DNA of 64,000 bases from assembly GCA_900766135.1 (NCBI GenBank), contig CAAFUF010000023.1, positions 226,126 through 290,125 of the forward strand. Reading direction: 5' to 3'. Positions 17,123 to 24,852 of this stretch are shown piece after piece (position 1 is the first letter of the stretch; the number at the start of each line of letters is the position of its first letter). This DNA is from Paenibacillaceae bacterium (GTDB lineage: Bacteria > Bacillota > Bacilli > Paenibacillales > Paenibacillaceae). Under the pieces are notes generated by a model, which saw only the letters and a list, made by a program, of their open reading frames with translations, searched no databases and was not told the DNA's origin. Made by a program: the position numbers and the translations under genes.

Positions 17123-18280
17123 ATGGAACTCGCGAAAGATCAAACGGATCGCAAACGCAAAAAAATGATTTTGACCGCCTTTATGGCATTGCTGGGAGGT
17201 TTGCTGTTTTTCACGTTTTTCAGCAACACGCTGCAATCCATGACCTTGCCGAAGGTCCGTACGAACCTGACGGTGGCCGGCGGGCTAACCTATCGGCTGA
17301 CGGGAAGCGGGATTTTGAAGCCGGCGAAGCAAGCGGAGCTGGCGAACCCGGCAGGCTGGAAGGTCCGGAAGGTGCTCGTGAAGAAGGGCACCGCGGTTAA
17401 AGAGGGCCAGAAGCTTGTGTTATACGATAGCGCTGCCGCCGAGAGGGAGTTGGAAGACGAGCTTGCGCAGTTCAAGAAACAACGGATCGCGCTGGAAACG
17501 ATACAGGATCAGTTCATTGAGGCCACGGTTGGCGGCGACGAGACCGGACTCCGGGAGGCCAAGCGCGAGCTGGAAACGCGCAAGCTCGACCTCCAGGTGC
17601 AGGAGCGGAAAATCGAGGGGTTGCGAGAGCAACTAAACCTCCAGCGGGAGCTCGTGGCCCCGTTTGATGGAGTGGTCGCGGAGGTGAATGCGGTGGCAGG
17701 ATTGGCTTCCGCCTCCCTCCCGGACGTGGTGGTTTCGAGCGGCAGCGCGGGCTACCGCGTAGACATCACCGGAGACGCCGGGGTGATCGATCGCCTTGGG
17801 ATCGCAGCCGGCCAAGCGGTGGGGGTCGAGGTTGCCGCCACCGCCGAACGTCCGGCGCACCGGCTGGAGGGGATGGTCGAGGAAATCGCCGATGCGGACT
17901 CGCGGCTCACAGGTTCGCCGGAAGACGGTACCGGACCGGCCGCGGTGCCGCAAAGACGACTGCGCATCCAAGTAGCTGCTCCCGACCTGAAAGGAGGTGA
18001 GCAGGTTTCGGTCCGGCTGGAGCAGACCTCGTCCGAGCAGGGATGGGTTGTTCCGAACGAAGCGATTCATCGCGATGGCGATATGCGCTTTATTTTCAAG
18101 GTGGAGGAGCAGCGCGGGGCGTTGGGCAACGTATTCGTAGCCCGGAAGGTGCCGATCGAGACGATGGGAGCAAATGAAGAAGAAACGATGATTTCGGCGG
18201 ACCTTCTCTACGAAGGAGAGCGAATCATTCTGGAGAGCAGCGAACCTTTGCAGGACGGCAACCGGGTTCGCTTGCAATAG
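17123..18280 (+). CDS. HlyD/RND-type membrane fusion (adaptor) protein
   Basis: A 385-residue protein with one N-terminal membrane anchor (about residues 13-34) and an extracytoplasmic body. A first biotinyl-lipoyl-like half ('VRKVLVKKGTAVKEGQKLVLYD') is followed by a coiled-coil hairpin (about 110-175) and the second half 'LVAPFDGVVAEVNAVAG'. Beta-barrel and membrane-proximal domains follow ('LLYEGERIILESSEPLQDGNRV'). Such proteins normally work with MacB-, HlyB- or RND-type exporters. In this operon the partners are sugar-importer permeases and a binding protein, which is unusual. It may stabilise the importer, or serve an exporter encoded elsewhere. Confidence 0.82.
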   Translation: MELAKDQTDRKRKKMILTAFMALLGGLLFFTFFSNTLQSMTLPKVRTNLTVAGGLTYRLTGSGILKPAKQAELANPAGWKVRKVLVKKGTAVKEGQKLVLYDSAAAERELEDELAQFKKQRIALETIQDQFIEATVGGDETGLREAKRELETRKLDLQVQERKIEGLREQLNLQRELVAPFDGVVAEVNAVAGLASASLPDVVVSSGSAGYRVDITGDAGVIDRLGIAAGQAVGVEVAATAERPAHRLEGMVEEIADADSRLTGSPEDGTGPAAVPQRRLRIQVAAPDLKGGEQVSVRLEQTSSEQGWVVPNEAIHRDGDMRFIFKVEEQRGALGNVFVARKVPIETMGANEEETMISADLLYEGERIILESSEPLQDGNRVRLQ

Positions 18281-18320
18281 AAGATAGGCGAGAGAGATGA
18301 AACATAGGAGGGAATGACCC

Positions 18321-19640
18321 ATGAAGAAACGGATGGGGACGACGGTGATCGTGGCCTTGGCGGTTTCAATCGCTTTGGCTGCATGCAGCAGGGAGACGGA
18401 AAACGCCGGGAAGAAACCGGCCATTGAAGGGGGCAAAACCGTTCTCACCTTATCGGTTGAGGAGGCAACCCCGTTCTACGCGGCGCTGGAACGGAAGTTC
18501 GAGGCCGAATACCCGGACATCGACCTGACCATTCAGGCATACAAGCAAGCCGGAGAGGAATGGAAGGCCGGCGAAATCGAGGAATACCGCAAATCGGTCA
18601 ACACCGCGCTGCTCTCGGGGCAGGGGCCGGACGTCATCGAAATGAGCAGCCTGCCGATCGGCGATTACGTTGCCAAGGGCCTGCTTCGGAACATGGACGA
18701 GCTGCTAAAAGGAGATTCGTCCATCAAGAAGGCGGAGCTCCAACAAAATATCCTGGACGCCACGAGGGAAAAAGGAGGCTTATATGCGATACCGGGCGGC
18801 TATTCCCTAAGGGCGTTCATCGGCGACGGCGAAGCTTTGAAAGGGGCGGACATCCAGGAGAAAACCTGGACCTGGCAGGATTTTGCCGAAATGGCGAAGA
18901 CGTTGACGCAGGGGAAAGATAAGACCTTTGCGATGGCGGAGTACCCGCCGGATATGCTGATGCAGGAAATGACGGTGGATAACTATAAGACCTATGTCGA
19001 TCCGAAGGCGAAGCAAGCCAAGTTCGATTCCCCGGAGTTCGTAGCGTTATTGCATCAGGTGAAGCAAATGTACGACGACGGCGTGATGACCGAGGAATCG
19101 GCGGGGCCGGGGAAGCAGCTGTTTTATTCCGCCGTGCTGCGTGATCCGGCGGACGTCATTAACGTGCCTCATCAGTATTTCGAACATCCGATCTTCCTGC
19201 AGAAGCCGCATAACCCGGATCAATCCGGCACGATGCGAATCATTCCTGCCACCTTGTTCGGGATCCGGGCAAAGTCGGCGGTTCCGGACGACGCCTGGAA
19301 GCTGATCCGCTTCCTCCTGTCGGAGGAGGCGCAGAAGATGCCGGAGCGCAGCGGTTTCTCGCTGCTTTCCTCGGTCAACGATCAAAGGCTGGACGAGATG
19401 CGGCAGCAGATCGCGGACGGCAGCTACAAACTGCCCGATGGAACTCCGGTCAAGGCGGAGGACGAGGAATTCGAACGTTTCCGTCAGATGCTGGATGCGG
19501 TGGACCATTATTCGCCGCTTGAAGCTAAGGTGATCTCCATCGTCGGCGAGGAATCGCTCGCCTTCTTCAGCGGGCAGAAATCCGCAGAGGAAGCCGCGAA
19601 GCTGATGCAAAACCGGGTGACGACTTTTTTGAATGAATAG
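18321..19640 (+). CDS. extracellular solute-binding lipoprotein (family 1)
   Basis: A 439-residue lipoprotein. The signal peptide ends in 'IALAAC' with Cys22 as the lipidated residue. The mature part has the usual family 1 pattern 'LERKFEAEYPDIDLTIQAY' near the start, 'GQGPDVIEMS' about 90 residues later, and 'AWKLIRFLLSEEAQKMPERSG' near the end. It would capture the solute, probably a sugar or oligosaccharide, for the two permeases upstream in the operon. It is the last gene of the block and is followed by a terminator at 19681-19711. Confidence 0.9.
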   Translation: MKKRMGTTVIVALAVSIALAACSRETENAGKKPAIEGGKTVLTLSVEEATPFYAALERKFEAEYPDIDLTIQAYKQAGEEWKAGEIEEYRKSVNTALLSGQGPDVIEMSSLPIGDYVAKGLLRNMDELLKGDSSIKKAELQQNILDATREKGGLYAIPGGYSLRAFIGDGEALKGADIQEKTWTWQDFAEMAKTLTQGKDKTFAMAEYPPDMLMQEMTVDNYKTYVDPKAKQAKFDSPEFVALLHQVKQMYDDGVMTEESAGPGKQLFYSAVLRDPADVINVPHQYFEHPIFLQKPHNPDQSGTMRIIPATLFGIRAKSAVPDDAWKLIRFLLSEEAQKMPERSGFSLLSSVNDQRLDEMRQQIADGSYKLPDGTPVKAEDEEFERFRQMLDAVDHYSPLEAKVISIVGEESLAFFSGQKSAEEAAKLMQNRVTTFLNE

Positions 19641-19680
19641 AATTAAGCAAGTTGACCGTTGAACCTGAATTCCGGAAGGT

Positions 19681-19711
19681 CCTGCCTCGTTCTGAGGCAG
19701 GATTTTTTATT
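19681..19711 (+). terminator. rho-independent terminator after the ABC/adaptor operon
   Basis: CCTGCCTC (19681-19688) and GAGGCAGG (19694-19701) around a 5-base loop, followed by an interrupted T-run. Confidence 0.88.
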
Positions 19712-19742
19712 TTATATTAGGTGATGCCTATTGCTTGAAGAT

Positions 19743-19802
19743 ATACAATAGTGTATTATGCACAGTATAAGACATAATGTACGACATACAGTATACGACA
19801 AA
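19743..19802. promoter_or_regulatory. candidate PadR operator/promoter region
   Basis: An AT-rich stretch with repeated TATAC/GTATA and ACAT/ATGT half-sites, including ATGT-ACG-ACAT at 19777-19787. PadR regulators commonly bind ATGT/ACAT dyads next to their own gene. Position and dyads support an autoregulatory site, but the exact motif is not certain. Confidence 0.4.
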
Positions 19803-19827
19803 TAGGATGAGACAACGAGGTGACGGG

Positions 19828-20184
19828 ATGAACGCCTTACTGAATTCCTTGATCACGGAGCTCCGCCGCGGCACGTTGACCTTGGCGGTGCTAAGCCAGT
19901 TGCGGACGCCGCAATACGGGTATTCGCTGGTTCAACGGCTGGAGCGGTCCGGGATCGCCATTGACCAAAGCACGTTATACCCGCTGTTGCGCCGTCTGGA
20001 GAAGCAGGAGCTCGTGACGAGCAGCTGGGACACGTCGGAGAGCCGGCCGCGCCGTTATTACGTGCTGAGCGCGTTTGGCTTGGAGATTTTCGAGCAATTG
20101 AAGCTGGAGTGGGAGAAGACCTCCCAGGAGCTGTACACGTTGTTAAAGGGGGAGAAGGATGATGATTCCGTCGGATCTGATTGA
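19828..20184 (+). CDS. PadR-family transcriptional regulator
   Basis: A 118-residue winged-helix regulator. The segments 'RRGTLTLAVLSQL', 'GYSLVQRLE', 'STLYPLLRRLEKQELV' and 'PRRYYVLSAFG' follow the PadR pattern. The ATG at 19828 follows GAGGTG; an upstream in-frame ATG at 19777 lies in the operator-like region. Its 3' end overlaps the next gene by 26 bases. The PadR-plus-HAAS-protein arrangement is common in Firmicutes, where the membrane protein is thought to act with the regulator. Confidence 0.9.
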   Translation: MNALLNSLITELRRGTLTLAVLSQLRTPQYGYSLVQRLERSGIAIDQSTLYPLLRRLEKQELVTSSWDTSESRPRRYYVLSAFGLEIFEQLKLEWEKTSQELYTLLKGEKDDDSVGSD

Positions 20185-21190
20185 GCTTTATGTATACGAG
20201 GTCACTCGCCGGTTACCGGAACGAAGCCGGGAGGACATCGCGCTGGAGCTGCGCTCCACGATCGAGGATATGCTGCCGGAGGATTATGGCGAAACCGAAG
20301 TGAAGGAAGCGTTGGCCAAATTAGGCGACCCGGCCATGCTGGCCGCGCAGTACCGGGATCAGCCGGCCTATCTGATCGGGCCCCGCTTCTATGACGCCTA
20401 TATTCAAGTCATGAAAATGGTTGTCCCGATCGCGGTTGTCATTGCGCTCCTGTCGTTGATCGCCAACCAAATCATTACGTATTCCGGCGAAGAAGCACCG
20501 ATCCATGCCGCGACGAACCTGCTTAGCAAAGCCATCGAGGCGGTGCTTGGCACAGGCATTCAGGTCGCCTTTTGGATTACCTTGGTTTTTGTCATTCTGG
20601 AACGGACGGGAACCGGCAAGGAACTGCCGCTGAACGGCAAATTCAGGGCTTGGACGCCGGATGATTTGAAGGATGCCCGCTACGTCCCCAAGGAGAAAAT
20701 GATCAAGAAAAGCGAGGTTTTTCTCAGCTTGATGTGGACGGCGATCTGGGGGTGCGTTTATTTTAATGCGGATCGGTTGATTGGCGTGTATGAGAACGGC
20801 CGATTCGGGATTGAAATGACCACTCCGGTCTTTAATCAGGAGGTACTGGTTTCGTATTGGCCGTTTATCGTGCTGATTCTCGCGCTGGATGTTGCTCTGG
20901 CGATCTACAAATGGGCCGTTTCCCAATGGACCGTGCCGATCGCGTTCCTGAACGTGGCCAACCACGTCCTTTCGCTGGTGGTATTCGGCGCTATGATCGG
21001 CAATGCAGAGCTGTTTTCCCCAGGTTTCGCTGCGAAAATGGAGGACATTTTCGGGCCGACTCTATTGGGAGAGACCGGCTTCAGCTCGGAATGGATCATG
21101 TGGTTGGCGTTGTTCGCCTATATGCTAGCCGCAGTCCTCGACAGCTACCAAGGGTTCCGCAAAGCCAGCATTTCCAAACCGGCGAAATAA
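20159..21190 (+). CDS. HAAS domain membrane protein
   Basis: A 343-residue protein. The N-terminal 75 residues form a HAAS signalling domain ('IELYVYEVTRRLPERSRED', 'ALAKLGDPAMLAAQYRD'). About six transmembrane helices in three pairs follow, joined by polar loops. HAAS proteins are typically encoded next to PadR regulators and are believed to couple membrane or envelope state to the regulator; the mechanism is unknown. The gene overlaps padR and ends before a hairpin shared with the convergent gltS-like gene. Confidence 0.85.
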   Translation: MMIPSDLIELYVYEVTRRLPERSREDIALELRSTIEDMLPEDYGETEVKEALAKLGDPAMLAAQYRDQPAYLIGPRFYDAYIQVMKMVVPIAVVIALLSLIANQIITYSGEEAPIHAATNLLSKAIEAVLGTGIQVAFWITLVFVILERTGTGKELPLNGKFRAWTPDDLKDARYVPKEKMIKKSEVFLSLMWTAIWGCVYFNADRLIGVYENGRFGIEMTTPVFNQEVLVSYWPFIVLILALDVALAIYKWAVSQWTVPIAFLNVANHVLSLVVFGAMIGNAELFSPGFAAKMEDIFGPTLLGETGFSSEWIMWLALFAYMLAAVLDSYQGFRKASISKPAK

Positions 21191-21205
21191 CGCCGTCAGC
21201 AAACA

Positions 21206-21238
21206 TCCCCACTCTCTTGGCGAAGAGGGTGGGGATGA
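21206..21238. terminator. hairpin between convergent genes
   Basis: CATCCCCAC.CTCTT and AAGAG.GTGGGGATG arms flank a short loop between two convergent genes. T-runs are weak on both strands, so termination efficiency is doubtful. Confidence 0.5.
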
Positions 21239-21256
21239 TCGTTTAAGAGCTTTGCT

Positions 21257-22624
21257 TTAGGCAGTCGTTTTTCGGGACCGGTAAAGCAGCAAGCTCAGAA
21301 GGATGGCGAAATACACGAACAAAGCGGCAAATGTGTACAGGTACATCACCGGCTGATTTTGCAGGTACCCGACGATCGGGATGTTCAAAATCAGCAACAA
21401 TGGGAAGCCGAACATGATCGCGGTTGCGCTGCCCATAACCAGATTATCCGTCGTATTCGACTGAAATTTCGGATCGACGGCTTTGACGAGTGCAAGCCCG
21501 GTGGAAATCGTTCCGGTCAGCATGCCGTAAAAACCGAGGATGTTCGGCAATTTATCCTCCGGCAGCACGCGCGGCACCAGCCACATCATAAACAGGATGG
21601 TTACCAGTCCGCCCAACGTCGTCAAGAGCAGCACCGGCGTCAAGTATTGCTTGAGCGAATAAATCGAGATCGCGGCGATGGAGGCGGCGATCATGTAATC
21701 GAAGGAGAACCCCGATATCCGCTGCAGCAGGTAATTGTTCGGCGAATGCTCCAACTGGAAGCCCGCTTGCTTCCAACGGTTGAGAATCCACCGGAACAAC
21801 ATCGCATACAGGCTGCCGATCAAGAAATGGAAGCCGATCAGCAATTGGGCCAGCGTTTCGCCGTATGTCCCGAGCGGCGTCAGTACCGTTTCGAGCCCGC
21901 GTATCGTCAAGTAGGTGACGAGGTAAATGAAGCCGATGAGCGCGATTTGGTAGGTCAGCTTGTCGATCGCATCGCTGAGCGGAATTTCGCCTTCCTCCGA
22001 TTTTTCCGTAACCTCCGTCCGTGCTTTACGGGACCCGGATGCGGCCTGCTTGAACTTGGGATGGCGGATCAGGAAATTCATCAGAATGATCCCCGGAATC
22101 ACGGCCCAGATAAAACCGAACCCGGCGATCGTCAGGCCGAGGTTTCCGCCGCCTTCCAGTCCCAAAGCCTCCCAGCGGCTGCCGATCGAATAGGCTTGTC
22201 CCGGACCTTGTCCGTAGCCCAGAGGAAGCAGCAATCCGATGCCCGGAAACATGCCGGGATAGAAGAACTCCGTCAGCAGCAGGAAAAGCCCGAACCCCAT
22301 CAGCCCTTGAATGAGGTACGTCGATACGATCAACATGCCGGATTTCATCACGGCCGGGCTGTTCGAGACTTCCCGTTCTTTGAGGGAGAGGGCGATGAAC
22401 CCGATCGCCATCAGGTGATAGACGAGTTGTCCCAGGCGGTCGATATCGAATCGGAGCCAGCCGAGCAGCTCCGGACCGACGAGCAATCCGAGGATGCCGG
22501 CGACCATGGAAGTGGGGATGATAATTTTGCGCAGCAGCGGAATGCGCGCCTTCAGGATCGCCGACACGACCATCAGCAGAGAGAGGAGCGTAAAGTCAAT
22601 TACGAAGGACCATGAATTATCCAA
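21257..22624 (-). CDS. sodium/glutamate symporter family protein (GltS-like)
   Basis: A 455-residue membrane protein with roughly eleven helices in two inverted halves. 'PLLRKIIIPTSMVAGILGLLV', within two adjoining segments, and 'GYGQGPGQAYSIG' match the first half of GltS proteins. The second half repeats the pattern ('DKLPNILGFYGMLTGTISTGL', in two pieces). It is longer than E. coli GltS (401) because of a polar central loop. The TTG start lies eight bases after AGGAGG. It follows the acyltransferase gene by 12 bases on the same strand. Glutamate transport is likely but the substrate is not proven. Confidence 0.8.
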   Translation of the reverse strand: MDNSWSFVIDFTLLSLLMVVSAILKARIPLLRKIIIPTSMVAGILGLLVGPELLGWLRFDIDRLGQLVYHLMAIGFIALSLKEREVSNSPAVMKSGMLIVSTYLIQGLMGFGLFLLLTEFFYPGMFPGIGLLLPLGYGQGPGQAYSIGSRWEALGLEGGGNLGLTIAGFGFIWAVIPGIILMNFLIRHPKFKQAASGSRKARTEVTEKSEEGEIPLSDAIDKLTYQIALIGFIYLVTYLTIRGLETVLTPLGTYGETLAQLLIGFHFLIGSLYAMLFRWILNRWKQAGFQLEHSPNNYLLQRISGFSFDYMIAASIAAISIYSLKQYLTPVLLLTTLGGLVTILFMMWLVPRVLPEDKLPNILGFYGMLTGTISTGLALVKAVDPKFQSNTTDNLVMGSATAIMFGFPLLLILNIPIVGYLQNQPVMYLYTFAALFVYFAILLSLLLYRSRKTTA

Positions 22625-22636
22625 AGGGTGAACCTC

Positions 22637-23848
22637 CTAGTTGTGCCGGGGGGCACGCTGTTCCATCGCGGTGATGAATTTGAGCCATTTGTAGGCCGAG
22701 GTTCGCGGTTGGTAAAACAGGAACCGATACAATTTGTCCCCGGCATAAAATTCGAATTTGTGGTGTAGCTGCACGTTCAGGCCTTCCAACTGAGCAAACG
22801 GGAAGGAATAGGTCGGCCCGGTCTCTCCCTGAAAAGAAAGAGAAGCTTCCTGACCGGCGTCCCATCGCAGCTGTCCCGTTCCCAGCGATTGAAAGGGCTG
22901 CTCCCCTTCCGAAACATACATATGTACGGGATCGCGCATGACGGATTCCCAGGAGGCCAGCTGCTCCGGTTCTTGTACCGCTTGGTCCAGCCGTTCCAAC
23001 TGCCATCGGTTCCAGTCCCGCGTGGTGGAGAAACGCAGGGGATGGGTGAACGGAGCGAATTTGCCTTGCGGCGTATAGCGAACGGTGTAGCCGCAGGCCG
23101 TGCAGCCGAACAGGTCTTGCTCGGAGCGGAGGCGGCCCGGCACCTCGCAGTGCGGGCAAATAAACAACAGGCGCTCCAGATAGTGAGCCGGGGCTTTGCC
23201 GTAGTAAGAGGCTCCGGTACGGGATTGCCATTCCGCATCGTCATGCGCCAACGCTTCCGTCAGCAGATCATGAATCGCCTCCGGCGAATGGTTCGCGAAC
23301 GCGCCGGCCTCCCATTTTTTCACGAAGGATAAACGAAGGGGACCCCTGCGGTGGCTCTCCGCCCAACGGGGAAACGACAGGTGGCCGCCGGAAATGGCCG
23401 CGATGACCACCGGAAGATCCAGCATTTTCACCAGCTTGGCCGTAGAGTAAATCAGCGGTTCGGTCGTCCCGTCCCAGTTCCGGTTGCCTTCCGGGAACAA
23501 GCCGATGACCCTTCCGTGCTGCTTGGCCCTCAGCATGCCGCGGATCGTTCGCGTGTCGTTTTTATATTTCGTTTTAGGGATCGCCCCGGTGTAATTCAGC
23601 AGCTTGGCGAGCAACGGGTTGCGGAACAAAGAGGCTCCGGCAACGAAGCTGATGGGTTCATCCACGTAGCAGTTGATATACAGCGGGTCCCAGTTGGTGA
23701 CATGGTTCGCCAAGATGAGATAAGGCGGCTTGAGGCCCACCGTATCATTCCGCTCGACTTTGATCCGGGAACGGCTCCGGATGAGCGCGTGCGCCACGGA
23801 CAACACCACCCGCTGCACGAGTTTTCCCGGCTTCTTCTCTATACTCAT
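22637..23848 (-). CDS. lysophospholipid acyltransferase (PlsC-type) with C-terminal zinc ribbon
   Basis: A 403-residue protein. The N-terminal 220 residues form a PlsC-type acyltransferase with the HX4D catalytic motif 'NHVTNWD' (His49, Asp53) and the acyl-acceptor motif 'LFPEGNRNWDG'. The C-terminal half contains a CxxC...CxxC zinc ribbon ('CPHCEVPG' and 'CTACGYTV') and a mixed alpha/beta region ending in a PH-like 'FEFYAGDKLYRFLF'. Glycerolipid acylation at the membrane is expected. The zinc ribbon extension is unusual. The start at 23848 follows GGGAAGTG; the frame is open much further upstream into the GNAT gene but lacks homology there. Confidence 0.85.
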   Translation of the reverse strand: MSIEKKPGKLVQRVVLSVAHALIRSRSRIKVERNDTVGLKPPYLILANHVTNWDPLYINCYVDEPISFVAGASLFRNPLLAKLLNYTGAIPKTKYKNDTRTIRGMLRAKQHGRVIGLFPEGNRNWDGTTEPLIYSTAKLVKMLDLPVVIAAISGGHLSFPRWAESHRRGPLRLSFVKKWEAGAFANHSPEAIHDLLTEALAHDDAEWQSRTGASYYGKAPAHYLERLLFICPHCEVPGRLRSEQDLFGCTACGYTVRYTPQGKFAPFTHPLRFSTTRDWNRWQLERLDQAVQEPEQLASWESVMRDPVHMYVSEGEQPFQSLGTGQLRWDAGQEASLSFQGETGPTYSFPFAQLEGLNVQLHHKFEFYAGDKLYRFLFYQPRTSAYKWLKFITAMEQRAPRHN

Positions 23849-23941
23849 TGGTTCACTTCCCAAGGGGTCATTTTCGAAAAAACACATTAATATTGTTATA
23901 TCATATTTTGGGAGGATTCGTTGGCGGAGAAGTTCCGGAGC

Positions 23942-23975
23942 AGAAAAAAGAACGGTCAAAGAGGCTTGACCGTTC
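23942..23975 (-). terminator. terminator overlapping the GNAT stop codon
   Basis: On the minus strand GAACGGTCAA pairs with TTGACCGTTC (23950-23974), followed by TTTTTT. The stem includes the stop codon of the GNAT gene. Confidence 0.88.
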
Positions 23976-24852
23976 TCCACAATACTTCCTCTTGGATGGC
24001 AGGATGGGCAATATGCTTGTTCATGAACCGGACCATGTCCGCATTGTCCGCGCCGACGGTAAATATTGCGTTTCGGTATCCGCCGGGATTTGATTTCAGG
24101 CGCCGAAGCGCTTCTGCGATCAAAGCGATACCGCGCGCCATCCGCTGATGTCGCCGATGGACGAACATCGTTTTGAACAGGATCGTTTCCGGGTCGAACC
24201 GCTCCAGGATCATCCACCCCGCGACGCCTCCCTGATAACGCAAGAGCAGGCTGCGCTCCGGGTCGATCAATTTTTCCTCAAGGAAAGGGGACAACAGCGG
24301 CGGGTACCACGACCCTAGCCCTTGTTGCATGGCGCGGCGTTCTTCCGGTGTAAGCGAAGCAAACGTATCGACGCCAAAGGCCTTCGGCAGCGGCCTCGCG
24401 GCTGTCCACGGAAGTACGCTTGCCACACGCAGCGGGACATGTCGGACGAGGATGCCCGGCTCGGGCTGGGCGAACCCGCAGGCCTGAAGAAAGGAAGCTT
24501 CGTTGGATGCGGCTTCTTCCCCGGCGAGGAATTCGGCGCTGACCGAACGCACGCCGTTTTGGCGGAGTCCGCTTTCCAGCAGGTCGTAAAGTTGGCGCCC
24601 CAAACCCTGGCGGCGCACCGGCTCGGCAATGGTCACCGTCTGCAGCCGGGCCGTGCCGGGTTTCGCGCCGAGCTCCGCGACGGCCAATCCCAGCGCGCGC
24701 CCTTCGTAGCCGGTGCCCAGCGCCAGCATATGCGGAGGGAGCTGCTGCAGCAAATTACGTAGCTCCGGCGGGACAAGTTCCCGGTAAACCTCGGGAATCG
24801 CCCCGCGAAGCGGGGTTGCTTGAACAGCTTGAGCAAGGGGATTATGGGACAT
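23956..24852 (-). CDS. GNAT-family N-acetyltransferase, two-domain
   Basis: A 298-residue protein with two GNAT-like halves. The first half contains the acetyl-CoA motif 'AEPVRRQGLGRQLYDLLE' (R/Q-x-x-G-x-G/A). The second half has a weaker version near 'RRHQRMARGIALIAEALRRL' and ends in 'FTVGADNADMVRFMNKH'. Substrates of such double-GNAT proteins are mostly unknown. The start overlaps the last 11 bases of the SLH gene, and the gene lies 3' of it on the same strand, so it is probably co-expressed with the cell-surface protein. Confidence 0.83.
   Translation of the reverse strand: MSHNPLAQAVQATPLRGAIPEVYRELVPPELRNLLQQLPPHMLALGTGYEGRALGLAVAELGAKPGTARLQTVTIAEPVRRQGLGRQLYDLLESGLRQNGVRSVSAEFLAGEEAASNEASFLQACGFAQPEPGILVRHVPLRVASVLPWTAARPLPKAFGVDTFASLTPEERRAMQQGLGSWYPPLLSPFLEEKLIDPERSLLLRYQGGVAGWMILERFDPETILFKTMFVHRRHQRMARGIALIAEALRRLKSNPGGYRNAIFTVGADNADMVRFMNKHIAHPAIQEEVLWRTVKPL

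Noticed and set aside
21359..22615. 418-codon open frame antisense to the GltS-like gene
   Set aside because: Gln/Arg/His-rich shadow translation of a GC-rich membrane-protein gene; the opposite strand has clear homology and a binding site.
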